Of a stretch of 64,000 nt of DNA, positions 43,201 through 54,600 are shown piece after piece (positions within the stretch are counted from its first letter, which is position 1; every line of letters starts with the position of its first letter). The stretch is from Arenicola marina (taxonomy: Eukaryota > Annelida > Polychaeta > Arenicolidae): assembly GCA_964019135.1 (NCBI GenBank), contig OZ025256.1, positions 42,814,035-42,878,034 on the forward strand, read 5' to 3'. The notes under the pieces were generated by a model that was given only the letters and a program-made list of their open reading frames with translations, did no database searches and had not been told where the DNA came from. The position numbers were made by a program, and so were the translations under genes.

Positions 43201-46200
43201 CATGGCGACATCGTCCAGTGAATGCCGTGTCATCGTCCAGTTTCCATGGCGATATCATCAAGTTGCCACGGTGACATCGTCCAGTGGATGTCGTATTATC
43301 GTCCAGATGCCATGGCGACATCGTCTTATTTCCATGGCAACATCGTCCAGTGGGTTTCGTGTCATCGTCCAGTTGCCATGGTGACATCGTCCAGTGGATG
43401 TCGTGTCATCGTTCAGTTGACATGGCGACATCGTCCTGTTGCCATGGTGACATCGTCCAATGGATGTCGTGTCATCGTCCAGTTGCCATGGCGACATCGT
43501 CCAGTGGATGTCTTGACACCGTCCAGTTGTCATGGCGACATCGCCCAGTGGGTGTCCTGTCATCGCCGTGTTGCTATAGAAACATGGTCTAATAGATGTC
43601 TCTTACACCATCCAGTTGCAATGGCGACATTCTCGAGTTGCCATGGCGACCTCGTCCAGTGGATTTCGTGTCATCGTCCAGTTGCCATGGCGACATCGTT
43701 GAGTGGATGTCGTGTCATCGTCCAGTTGCCATGGCGACATCATTGAGCGGATGTCGCGTCATCGTCCAGTTGCTATGGTGACTTGGCCCAGTAGATGTCT
43801 TGATGCCATCCATTTGCAATGGCGACACCGTCCGGTGGATGTCGTGTCATCGTCCAGTGGATGTCGTATCATTGTCCAGTTGCCATGGCGACATCGTCCA
43901 GTTGCCATGGCGACATCGTCCGGTTGCCATGGCGACTTCGCCCAGTGAATGTCGTGTCACCGTCCAGTTGCCATGGTGACTTCACCTAGTGAATGTCATA
44001 TCATCGTCCAGTTGCCATGGCGACATCGCTGAATGGATGTCGTATCATCGTCCAGCTGCCATGGCGACATCGAGCAGTTGCAATGATGACATCGTCCAGT
44101 TGCCATGGCGACATCGTCCAGTGAATGCCGTGTCATCGTCCAGTTTCCATGGCGATATCATCAAGTTGCCACGGTGACATCGTCCAATGGATGTCGTATT
44201 ATCGTCCAGATGCCATGGCGACATCGTCTTATTTCCATGGCAACATCGTCCAGTGGGTGTCGTGTCATCGTCCAGTTACCATGGTGACATCGTCCAGTGG
44301 ATGTCGTGTCATCGTCCAGGCGCAATGGCGACATCATCCAGTTGCTATGGTGACATCGTCCTGTGGATGTCGCGACATCGTTGAGTGGATGTCACGACAT
44401 CGTCCAGTGGATGTCGTGTCATCGTTCAGTTGCCATGGCGACATTGTCGAGTAGCCATGGCGACATCGTCCAGATGCCATGGCGACATTATCCAGTTGCA
44501 ATGGCGATATCGTTGAGTGGATGTCGTGTCATCGTCCAGTTGCCATGGCGACATCATTGAGCGGATGTCGCGTCATCGTCCAGTTGCTATGGTGACTTCG
44601 CCCAGTAGATGTCTTGATGCCATCCATTTGCAATGGCGACATCGTCCGGTGGATGTCGTGTCATCGTCCAGTGGATGTCGTATCATTGTCCAGTTGCCAT
44701 GGCGACATCGTCCAGTTGCCATGGCGATATCGTCCGGTTGCCATGGCGACTTCGCCCAGTGAATATCGTGTCACCGTCCAGTTGCCATGGTGACTTCACC
44801 TAGTGAATGTCATATCATCGTCCAGTTGCCATGGCGACATCGCTGAATGGATGTCGTATCATCGTCCAGCTGCCATGGCGACATCGACCAGTTGCAATGG
44901 TGACATCGTCCAGTTGCCATGGCGACATCGTCCAGTGAATGCCGTGTCATCGTCCAGTTTCCATGGCGATATCATCAAGTTGCCACGGTGACATCGTCCA
45001 GTGGATGTCGTATTATCGCCCAGATGCCATGGCGACATCGTCTTATTTCCATGGCAACATCGTCCAGTGGATGTCGTGTCATCGTTCAGTTGACATGGCG
45101 ATATCGTCCTGTTGCCATGGTGACATCGTCCAATGGATGTCGTGTCATCGTCCAGTTGCCATGGCGACATCGTCCAGTGGATGTCTTGACACCGTCCAGT
45201 TGCTATGGCGACATCGTCCAGTTGCCATGGCGACATCGCCCAGTGGATGTCCTGTCATCGTCGTGTTGCTATAGAAACATGGTCTAATAGATGTCTCTTA
45301 CACCATCCAGTTGCAATGGCGACATTCTCGAGTTGCCATGGCGACCTCGTCCAGTGGATTTCGTGTCATCGTCCAGTTGCCATGGCGACATCGCCCGGTG
45401 GATATCGTGTCATCGTCCTGTTGCCATAGAAACATGGTCCAATAGATGTTTCTTACACCGTCCAGTTGCAATGGCGATATCGTCGAGTTGCCATGGCGAC
45501 TTCGTCCAGTGGATTTCGTGTCATCGTCTTGTTGCCATAGAAACATTGTCTAATAGATGTCTCTTACACCGTCCAGTTGCAATAGCGACATCGTCCAGTT
45601 GCCATGGCTACATCGTCCCGTTGCCATGGTGACATCGTCCAATGGATGTCGTGTCATCGTCCAGTTGCCATGGCGACATCGTCCAGTGGATGTCTTGACA
45701 CCGTCCAGTTGCTATGGCGACATCGTCCAGTTGCCATGGCGACATCGTCCAGTTGCCATGGCGACATCGCCCAGTGGATGTCCTGTCATCGTCGTGTTGC
45801 TATAGAAATATCGTCTAATAGATGTCTCTTACACCATCCAGTTGCGGTCCTGGGGTCGAATCCGGGCTCGGGCATCTAATCTGGGGCATGTTTCATTCCT
45901 TCATCCTTCATCGTCTCGGGAGGTTCCTTGGCCCAATTTAGCCTGTATGTGCACAAAAGTGGCCTAAAACACCAACATTCCATTCCATTCCATCCAGTTG
46001 CAATGGCGACATCGTCGAGTTGCCATGGCGACCTCGTCCAGTGGATTTCGTGTCATCGTCCAGTTGCCATGGCGACATCGTCCGGTTGCCATGGCGACAT
46101 CGCTCAGTGGATATCGTGTCATCGTCTTGTTGCCATAGAAACATGGTCTAATAGATGTCTCTTACACCGTCCAGTTGCAATGGCGATATCGTCGAGTTGC

Positions 46201-46740
46201 CATGGCGACTTCGTCCAGTGGATTTCGTGTCGTCTTGTTGCCATAGAAACATTGTCTAATAGATGTCTCTTACACCGTCCAGTTGCAATGGCGATATCGT
46301 CGAGTTGCCATGGCGACTTCATCCAGTGGATTTCGTGTCATCGTCGAGTTGCCATGGCGACATCGTTCAGTGAATATTTTGACACCGTCTGGTTGCCATG
46401 GCTACTTGGTCACACGGATGTCTGGTCACCATCCAGTTGACATTGAAACATTAGCCAGCGGTTACTTTGGCAAAGTGGCATTGTCAGGACACATACCAAG
46501 CAAATAAAGACATCATCCAGTGGATGTCCAGTTGCCATGGAAATCATGTCCAGTGCAGGTCTTGATACCGTCCAGTTGCCATGGCGACATGGTTCAGTAG
46601 ATCTAATCCATGGCGGCATAGTCCAGTGGATCTCTTAAATAAAAACGCTGTTGTTACCATAGATGCAATTACCATGAACACACATTGTCCAGTGGATGAC
46701 GTGGCAGCGTCGAGCTGCAACGGTGATATCATTTCATAGA
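40266..46740. repeat. 6.5-kb satellite of 20-24-bp units with X-box-like dyad core
   Basis: Around 280-300 units follow two alternating types, CGTCCAGTTGCCATGGCGACAT and CGTCCAGTGGATGTCGTGTCAT. The first contains the near-palindrome GTTGCCATGGCGAC. Higher-order structure is plain: a 308-bp block starting near 40446 repeats at 40754 and 41062 with few differences, and other blocks recur near 41744, 42030 and 42366 and again near 43703 and 44517. Open frames in all phases are by-products. A SINE at 45844-45992 interrupts the array. It lies between RPL19's 3' end and SDHA's 5' end. Confidence 0.96.
45844..45992 (+). mobile_element. SINE family 2, copy inserted in the satellite
   Basis: The insert starts GGTCCTGGGGTCGAATCCGG (box B-like), runs through TCTAATCTGGGGCATGTTTC and TTGGCCCAATTTAGCCTGTA, and ends in three ATTCC repeats. 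The flanking satellite reads CATCCAGTTGC before it and CATCCAGTTGC after it, which could be a target duplication or just two satellite units. It fixes the SINE as younger than the surrounding array. Confidence 0.8.
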
Positions 46741-48540
46741 ACATAATGTCGGCGATATTGAGTGCAGGTTAATTGTTTATCAATAATTCGTTTCGAATCG
46801 GACATTTTCTGGTTCATGTTTCAGTCAATGAAACGATAATACACGGAAGGTCAGTTACGGTTGATACGAAGACACGCACGTGACGTCCTGTCAAATACAA
46901 ATGGTTAGTCGACATCGACCTCCCGGCAGAGGGCGGTCCCTCTGCCCCACGTCAAATTTAACCATCAAAATTATCCTTCATACGCGAAATTTAAAAATCG
47001 TTTTTGAGTTGGTTCACGTTAGAGGGCGCTCGCTGGACGAGTGAGTTGCGCGAGCGCTCTCTGCCGAGATTGGGACGCAAACTATTGCGAACAAGAAATG
47101 CAATCTCGATCCCAGAGTTCCTTGCGCGAGGGCGCTAAGTAGATTGCCCAACAAGCTACTCTGTACGGAGATTGCAAGAAGTGGGGTTATAGCGAGCGCA
47201 AGCGAGCTCTTAAGGTAACATGCATGCAAATTCAAAGTCCATTTCAAGCATAGGCTTAGGACTTTCATTTCAGGTAACAGCCCCCATGAGACTTTTTCGG
47301 ATTCGGAGTAAATATCAGGTCGAAGCCTATTATGTCAAGTGTTTAATAATTAAATCAGCTGCCCCACAAAATTTACGAATAAATGATTCAATGTTAACAC
47401 TGGATGTAGATCTAGGCTTCAAATTAAAGTTAATTTATAAGCGACGCGCTAAATGTCTGTTGCCAAGCAGGGCGCTCTTGGTGACCGCCCAACGGCTGCT
47501 GTCATAGTGAGTAGTTGTGACGTCAAAATGTAATAAACATGACTTCACAATATGAGTTCCTAAGCAACCGAATTGAGATTAATTGTGAATATTATCTAGG
47601 TGTATCCCCTCGGAATATCTGAATTAATAAATATACGCTCGCATTTTTTAGGTGGCACCTATCCTTATTAATATTAAAATCTGGACTTCGATTGTTCTCT
47701 CAAGTAGGTCGTAAGTGTCGAGGAAATATTTATCCTTTTTTTTCCCTTATCAATATTTTACCCATCAGCTTTTGCTGCTTTTAAAATTATGGTTAATGTA
47801 CTGCAGTACCGTAATCCATCTCGGCTATAACATGGGAAGATAACAATTTGAAAGATATTGACTTGTACAATGACAAATGTACAATAAAGTTCCCTTGGCT
47901 TGCACCCTTGATCACGTGTCACAGATAGAATTTTCGTAAGGGTGCTTTCAATCTAAAATCCTCACAAAAAAACACCTTACATTCCTTATCATGGCCTATA
48001 CAGGGTAGTGTATATTATTGTAATTGTGAAACGAAATTGCCAGGTTACGATTAACATACGAAGTAACGGACAGCTTTGCGAGACTTCAATTGTGCAGATT
48101 TTATATTTTGGGACATGTGGACTACACAGAACCAACACAATGCCAACAACAATGGAGTGCTATGTTCCGTCCGTAATCCTAAATACATTCATGTTTAAGT
48201 TAACATTGTTATTCCCTAATGTTTGCCGTTTTGCTTCTGACGACATTGTTATTCCCTAATGTTTGCCGTTTTGCTTCTGACGACCATTTGAAATAGACCG
48301 ATTGAGGCTGTCAATCATGTAATTACGTCACTTGCTTTTTTTCCATCATGTGACAAAAAACGCCTCTCCACGTGCGTTAATCGGACAAAGCAGCGTGTCA
48401 CTTTATTGTCAGTTTCAGATAAGAGTACTTGCACCTGCCAGCAGCTATGATTGTCAATTTCATACTCACGGTAAAGGAAAAAGGAATCATGGGCGGAGCT
48501 TAGCTCGGAGTGTGGAACGGTGCATTACAAGACACAACGA
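46741..48540. other. Intergenic region between satellite and RPL19 3' end
   Basis: No exon was recognised. A 95-codon frame at 47220-47507 on the plus strand has no family resemblance that I can see. A perfect 41-bp tandem duplication lies at 48203-48285. Confidence 0.5.
48203..48285. repeat. Perfect 41-bp tandem duplication
   Basis: The block beginning ACATTGTTATTCCCTAATGT and ending TTGCTTCTGACG occurs twice in a row without a difference. It is very recent or an assembly duplicate. Confidence 0.85.
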
Positions 48541-48564
48541 CAGGCCAGATTCGTTCTCATTTTT

Positions 48565-48570
48565 TTTATT
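48565..48570 (-). terminator. RPL19 polyadenylation signal AATAAA
   Basis: On the minus strand AATAAA lies about 70 bases after the RPL19 stop codon, within GAAAATAAAAAAAATGAG. Cleavage is expected 10-30 bases further on, near 48540-48555. Confidence 0.8.
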
Positions 48571-48642
48571 TTCTGTGTCCATGCGGAATGGGTTGTTACA
48601 CCGTGTGAGAGACAGTCCGTGCGTTCAGCGGTGGCGGGGTCT

Positions 48643-51600
48643 CTACTTCTTGGCCGCCTCGTCCTCCTTGGCGAACGTCTTGAGCAGCTCGGCCTTCTTG
48701 AGGGCGATACGCTCCTCGCGGCGCCGACGGGCCTCCTTGACCTTGCTCCTGCGGGCATCAGCCTGGTCACTGTGGGCAGAGAGGGGGTCAGTGTGAGGGG
48801 GGTCAGTGTGAGGGGGGTCAGTGTGAGGGGGGTCAGTGTGAGGGGGTCAACATTGTGAAACAACAGTCAGCCAGGTCACTGTGGGCAGAGAGGGGGTCAG
48901 TGTGAAGGGGGTCAACATAGTGATACAGCATTCAGGCAGGAGGGGGTCAGTGTGAGAGGGGTCAACATAGTAATACAACAGTCAGCCTGGTCACTGTGGG
49001 CAGAGAAGTGTTGAGCGATTCAAAAGGGTTGGCACAGACAAACAAAACACAAAGACTTTAAACTGTAAATCAGTATTCTGTTATTGATTTGTTTGTATCT
49101 TGCATGGTTTTCCTCCCCTATTATGGACACATAGTGACTAAAGGAAGGTCATGGAATATGCAAGACCCAGCCCTCGCCAGACCACAGGGGACTGGGGACA
49201 CGGTTCATCTCCAACATTGTGACGAGGGTAAATAGCCTCCAGTCTGCCCCCTAGAGGGCAGCACTTCAGCTCCACAGAGCCACACAGACAGAGCCGGACT
49301 GGAGCCAGGCGAACCCAGCCAATCCAGATGTCTTATGTCGGTGTAAAACAATCAGATCTCCATACCACGTGCGCAATTAAGGTGTTTAAAAAACAAAAAC
49401 ACAGACACCAGCATAGCTTAATTGCGGACAGTAACTTGCATGAACTAATAATCTATATAAAGTAACTATTCATACAAATATAACCACCCCTACATCTCGC
49501 AGGTTTATTTCAGTTGGGTCGCTAGACAGTAATGCAGTATTTCTTGGCTGAAGAAAGCATGAAAGTTGATTTATTTGAAAAGAAGAGTTAGCATCCTAAA
49601 GTAAGCAGGATAATGACCAAGAATATGTGTTTATGTAAAGGAAATTGACTACAAGGTATACTTTACTATTCTGTTGTTGAACTGTATGTACCTTGCATGG
49701 TTTTCCTCCCCTATTATGGACACATAGTGACTAAAGGAAGGTCATGGAATATGCAAGACCCAGTCCTCGCCAGACCACAGGGGACTGGGGACACGGTTCA
49801 TCTCCAACATTGTGACGAGGGTAAGTAGCCTCAAGTCTGCCCCCTAGAGGGCAGCACTTCAGCTCCACAGAGCCACACAGACAGAGCCGGACTGGAGCCA
49901 GGCGAACCCAGCCAATCCAGATGCCTTATGTCGGTGTAAAACAATCAGATCTTCATACCAAATGTGCAAATTCAGCGGCTCAATTTTTTATACACAATAA
50001 AAAGACATTAAAGTTCAACTTGAAACCCTAAATAAGAACCGAAAACCAGCAAGAAAAGCAACTGCTCGTGTTTTACACCACTTTTGCAAACATAAAGAGG
50101 GAATAGACTACAAAACATCAAGGAACAATAGACATGATTGCACGAAGCATGCCTCAAATCCAGGACCTGTCGACATGCAGGCAAACTGGCTTATCAACAG
50201 GGTTAGGAAGGCTCAATACCAGATCAATATAAAGTTACTTAACTACATTTCTAGCCAATTAACTTGTTAAAAGAGTTTGTGAATTGCAACGAAAGTAGGC
50301 TTCCCAAAGGAACCAGCAGAAAATGAAACGAACTTGTGTATGTTAAGGATATGAGTTACAAGGCATAATTTATTATTTTGTGGTTGATTTGTACCTTGCA
50401 TGGTTTTCCTCCCCTATTATGGACACATAGTGACTAAAGGAAGGTCATGGAATATGCAAGACCCAGTCCTCACCAGACCACAGGGGACTGGGGACACGGT
50501 TCATCTCCAACATTGTGACGAGGGTAAATAGCCTCAAGTCTGCCCCCTAGAGGGCAGCACTTCAGCTCCACAGAGCCACACAGACAGAGCCAGACTGGAG
50601 CCAGGCGAACCCAGCCAATCCAGATACCTTATGTTGGTGTAAAACAATCATATCTTCATACCAAACTTGTGACTTAAATGGACTTTTTAAAAAAAAACGA
50701 CACCAAAGTTTAATTCCAAACAGAAACCAGAATGAATTACCCTAATAATCCACATAAAGGTACTCATTCATACAGAATATGAACTCCGCTATATCTATTA
50801 AATTTCTTATTTCACTTGGTCACTGGACAGTAATAGAGTAATTGGTGGTCTAAGAAGTTGTGAAAGTTTACAGGTCATTCGAAGGAGGAGGAGTAAGACC
50901 CATAAAGTGGACAGGACAATAAAAAAGAAATTAGTGTATGTCAAGAAAATGATTGAATGCAGGAATCTTAAACTGTATCTTGCATGGTTTTCCTCCCCTA
51001 TTATGGACACAGAGTGACTAAAGGAAGGTCATGGAATATGCAAGACCCAGTCCTCGCCAGACCACAGGGGACTGGGGACACGGTTCATCTCCAACATTGT
51101 GACGAGGGTAAATAGCCTCAAGTCTGCCCCCTAGAGGGCAGCACTTCAGCTCCACAGAGCCACACAGACAGAGCCAGACTGGAGCCAGGCGAACCCAGCC
51201 AATCCAGATACCTTATGTTGGTGTAAAACAATCATATCTTCATACCAAACTTGTGACTTAAATGGACTTTTTAAAAAAAAACGACACCAAAGTTTAATTC
51301 CAAACAGAAACCAGAATGAATTACCCTAATAATCCACATAAAGGTACTCATTCATACAGAATATGAACTCCGCTATATCTATTAAATTTCTTATTTCACT
51401 TGGTCACTGGACAGTAATAGAGTAATTGGTGGTCTAAGAAGTTGTGAAAGTTTACAGGTCATTCGAAGGAGGAGGAGTAAGACCCATAAAGTGGACAGGA
51501 CAATAAAAAAGAAATTAGTGTATGTCAAGAAAATGATTGAATGCAGGAATCTTAAACTGTATCTTGCATGGTTTTCCTCCCCTATTATGGACACAGAGTG

Positions 51601-54600
51601 ACTAAAGGAAGGTCATGGAATATGCAAGACCCAGTCCTCGCCAGACCACAGGGGACTGGGGACACGGTTCATCTCCAACATTGTGACGAGGGTAAGTAGC
51701 CTCAAGTCTGCCCCCTAGAGGGCAGCACTTCAGCTCCACAGAGCCACACAGACACAGCCGGACTGGAGCCAGGCGAACCCAGCCAATCCAGATGCCTTAT
51801 GTCGGTGTAAAACAATCAGACTTTTTAAAAATCCACACCGAAGCTAAATTCCAAACAGTAAGCAGAATGAATTAATAAACCATATGAAGGTATCCATCCA
51901 TACATAATATGACCTCTGCAATATCTAGTAAGTTTCTTATTCACTTGGTCACTGGACAGTAATAAGGTAATTAGTGTAACAAGAAGGCATGAGATTCATA
52001 TAGTAAACAGGACAATAGAAAGAAATTGGTGTATGTTAAAATAAATGATTGAATGCAGGCAATCTTGAACTGTATCTTGTATGGTTTTCCTCCCCTATTA
52101 TTGACACATAGTGACTAAAGGAAGGTCATGGAATATGCAAGACCCAGTCCTCGCCAGACCACAGGGGACTGGGGACACGGTTCATCTCCAACATTGTGAC
52201 GAGGGTAAATAGCCTCCAGTCTGCCCCCTAGAGGGCAGCACTTCAGCTCCACAGAGCCACACAGACAGAGCCAGACTAGAGCCAGGCGAACCCAGCCAAT
52301 CCAGATGTCTTATGTAGGTGTAAAACAATAAGATCTTCACACTAAAGTTATGACTCAAAGGATTTTGTTTAAAACCGACACCAATGCTAAATTCAAAGCA
52401 GTAACCAGAGTAAACTAATAATCATTAACCATCATTGTAACTTTCTTATTTAACTTGGTCACTGGACATAGCTGAATCAAGTCAAAGTTTCAAATGACCT
52501 CTTGCTAACTGCTAATAGCAGTCTCTGGTAATACTCACATCTGATGCATTGTGACACTCGCTTTGGAACTTGGATATAGCCAGCTATGTATATTACCATA
52601 AAACTATCTATTTGAAGCTGCACCCCAACTTTGGCAGCAAAACCGGGTTGGCAGGTCCCCAGAACCATTTCCGGCAAGCCAGATATTATAAGCCGCACCC
52701 GGACTTGCGACTCAAAACCGGGATATAAGCAGCTGCTTGAAAAAGGCAGTTTACGGTATGTTGAGGGATGGCGTAGGACAAAGATTGGTGGTTTATGCCT
52801 TCACACAACACACCAGCGCATGAAGCAACATACCTGAGCATCTTCGTCCTGGACTTCTCAGCCTTCTTCTTGTGGATGTACTCCATCAATACACGCTTGT
52901 TCTTGAACACGTTTCCTTTGCACTTCATGTACAAGAGGTGGTACCTAATATCGCAAAAACAGAAAACACCCCTTGAAGCATCAGTTTCAATCATTCTTTC
53001 AACACTCCTGTCAGGAACAAATTATCCAATGATAGCCTTGGCTTTTCTTTTAAGACAATGTTAAAAGCTTACTGTAATTTAGCTGCTTTCTTTGCCTTGT
53101 TAAAAACAAAACAATATTACCTTACACCCACCCAAAGATTTTTCCTGAATGTGGGTCCCTTTATATAACCAAATATTCTGCTTGATAAGACAATTTTACG
53201 ACAATTAATCCAGAGTGCACTTACAGATGCCTGTCAATCTTCTTGGCTTCTCTGTATCGCTTCAGAAGACGACGCAACACCCTCATGCGCCTCATCCAAA
53301 TGATCTTCTGTGGCATACGTGCATTGCGTGTACCCTTCCTCTTACCACGCCCAGTGTGACGGCCCTTGCGCCGAGCAAGAGTGTTCTTGCGGACACGCGC
53401 ACGCGAGTGGACTGCCACAGGCTTGCGGATGATCAAACCATTCTTGATCAGTTTACGGATGTTTTGCCCTAGAAATCAATAACATCCAATGAAATTGGTA
53501 CAAGGATTGAAATGCAAGCCACTAGTATGTTTTAGTAGATATAATAGTGTGGTAAGAAACATGAACTCTTTCACATACAAGTTCAGTTAGCATCAATGAA
53601 TACAACTGACACTTGATTCTGACTATCAATATACTTCATATGGGTTAATGATATCTTCATGCATATATAGTGAATGTAATTATCAGCAAAAAAATAAGAG
53701 CGGAGCCAAATTCGTTAATTACTTTAAAAAAAAAAAGCAAGAAGTATCTTGAGCTCTGCTTGTTACTGATCCATAAACATTTGCCAAATTGCTTAGGTCT
53801 TAGTGAAATCAATGGTAACATGATGAAAGGCTATTGTTAGCCCATAACTGAGGTAAATATGAGAAAGACTAAAGCTTACTTGAGTTGGCATTGGAGATCT
53901 CATTTGTCTCATTGGGATCAAGCCAGATTTTGTTTTTGCCGCACTTCAAAACGGCTGCGGCAAGCCGTTTCTGGAGTCGCAACGTACTGAAAACAAAAAG
54001 GACATATATTCAACGTTCTTGCCCATTTAGACAATTCATCTGCATTGACCAATTTTAACTTGGCCAAGGCTATATGTAATGCCTTGCTTCTCTTTCAAGA
54101 TGACTTTTATATCATTATCAAAAAATTATTTAAAATAACTTTGCTATTTGCAGTTCATTTCTGAAACTCTTAATAACCTTTGCATCGCCCAGATATCTTC
54201 AAATTGCATATTAAGGTCTTTCCCGCCAAGACACTTCAGTCTTTGTATTATCCAAAATTTCTTTTTGTCTATATTCCCTGCATAACAGACTGCCAAATGG
54301 GTCTTTAGGCATTGCATATGATTTCAATTTACCATAGGTTTGCAACTTAGTGGTAATCATCAGTTTTTAGGTTTGCAATGCTGCTACAGAGCTCTGCCGG
54401 ATACACGTTTGCTATAGCATAGCCAAAACGGCGTCGACAATCATATTTCTGAATTTATTAAATGAAACAATCAAGTTTTCTGTAAATTATGATATATATG
54501 TCGCCTGGGCTTAGATGTGGCAAGAAAATCTTAACAAGCAGCCTTCAATCTGCATATTATGAGTGGTATACAGTTTGAAACTTTTCCCATCTGAGATAAG

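Noticed and set aside
40277-46507. Dozens of 60-170-codon frames with RPVAMATSSSGCRVIVQLPW-like peptides
   Set aside because: They occur in every phase and on both strands of the X-box-like satellite; no gene structure is present.
50807-51594. Two identical 67-codon frames, [14 protein letters not shown]..., as a duplicated small gene
   Set aside because: They start inside the 3' hairpin of U17 copies 4 and 5 and run into spacer; the identity comes from the 584-bp DNA duplication.
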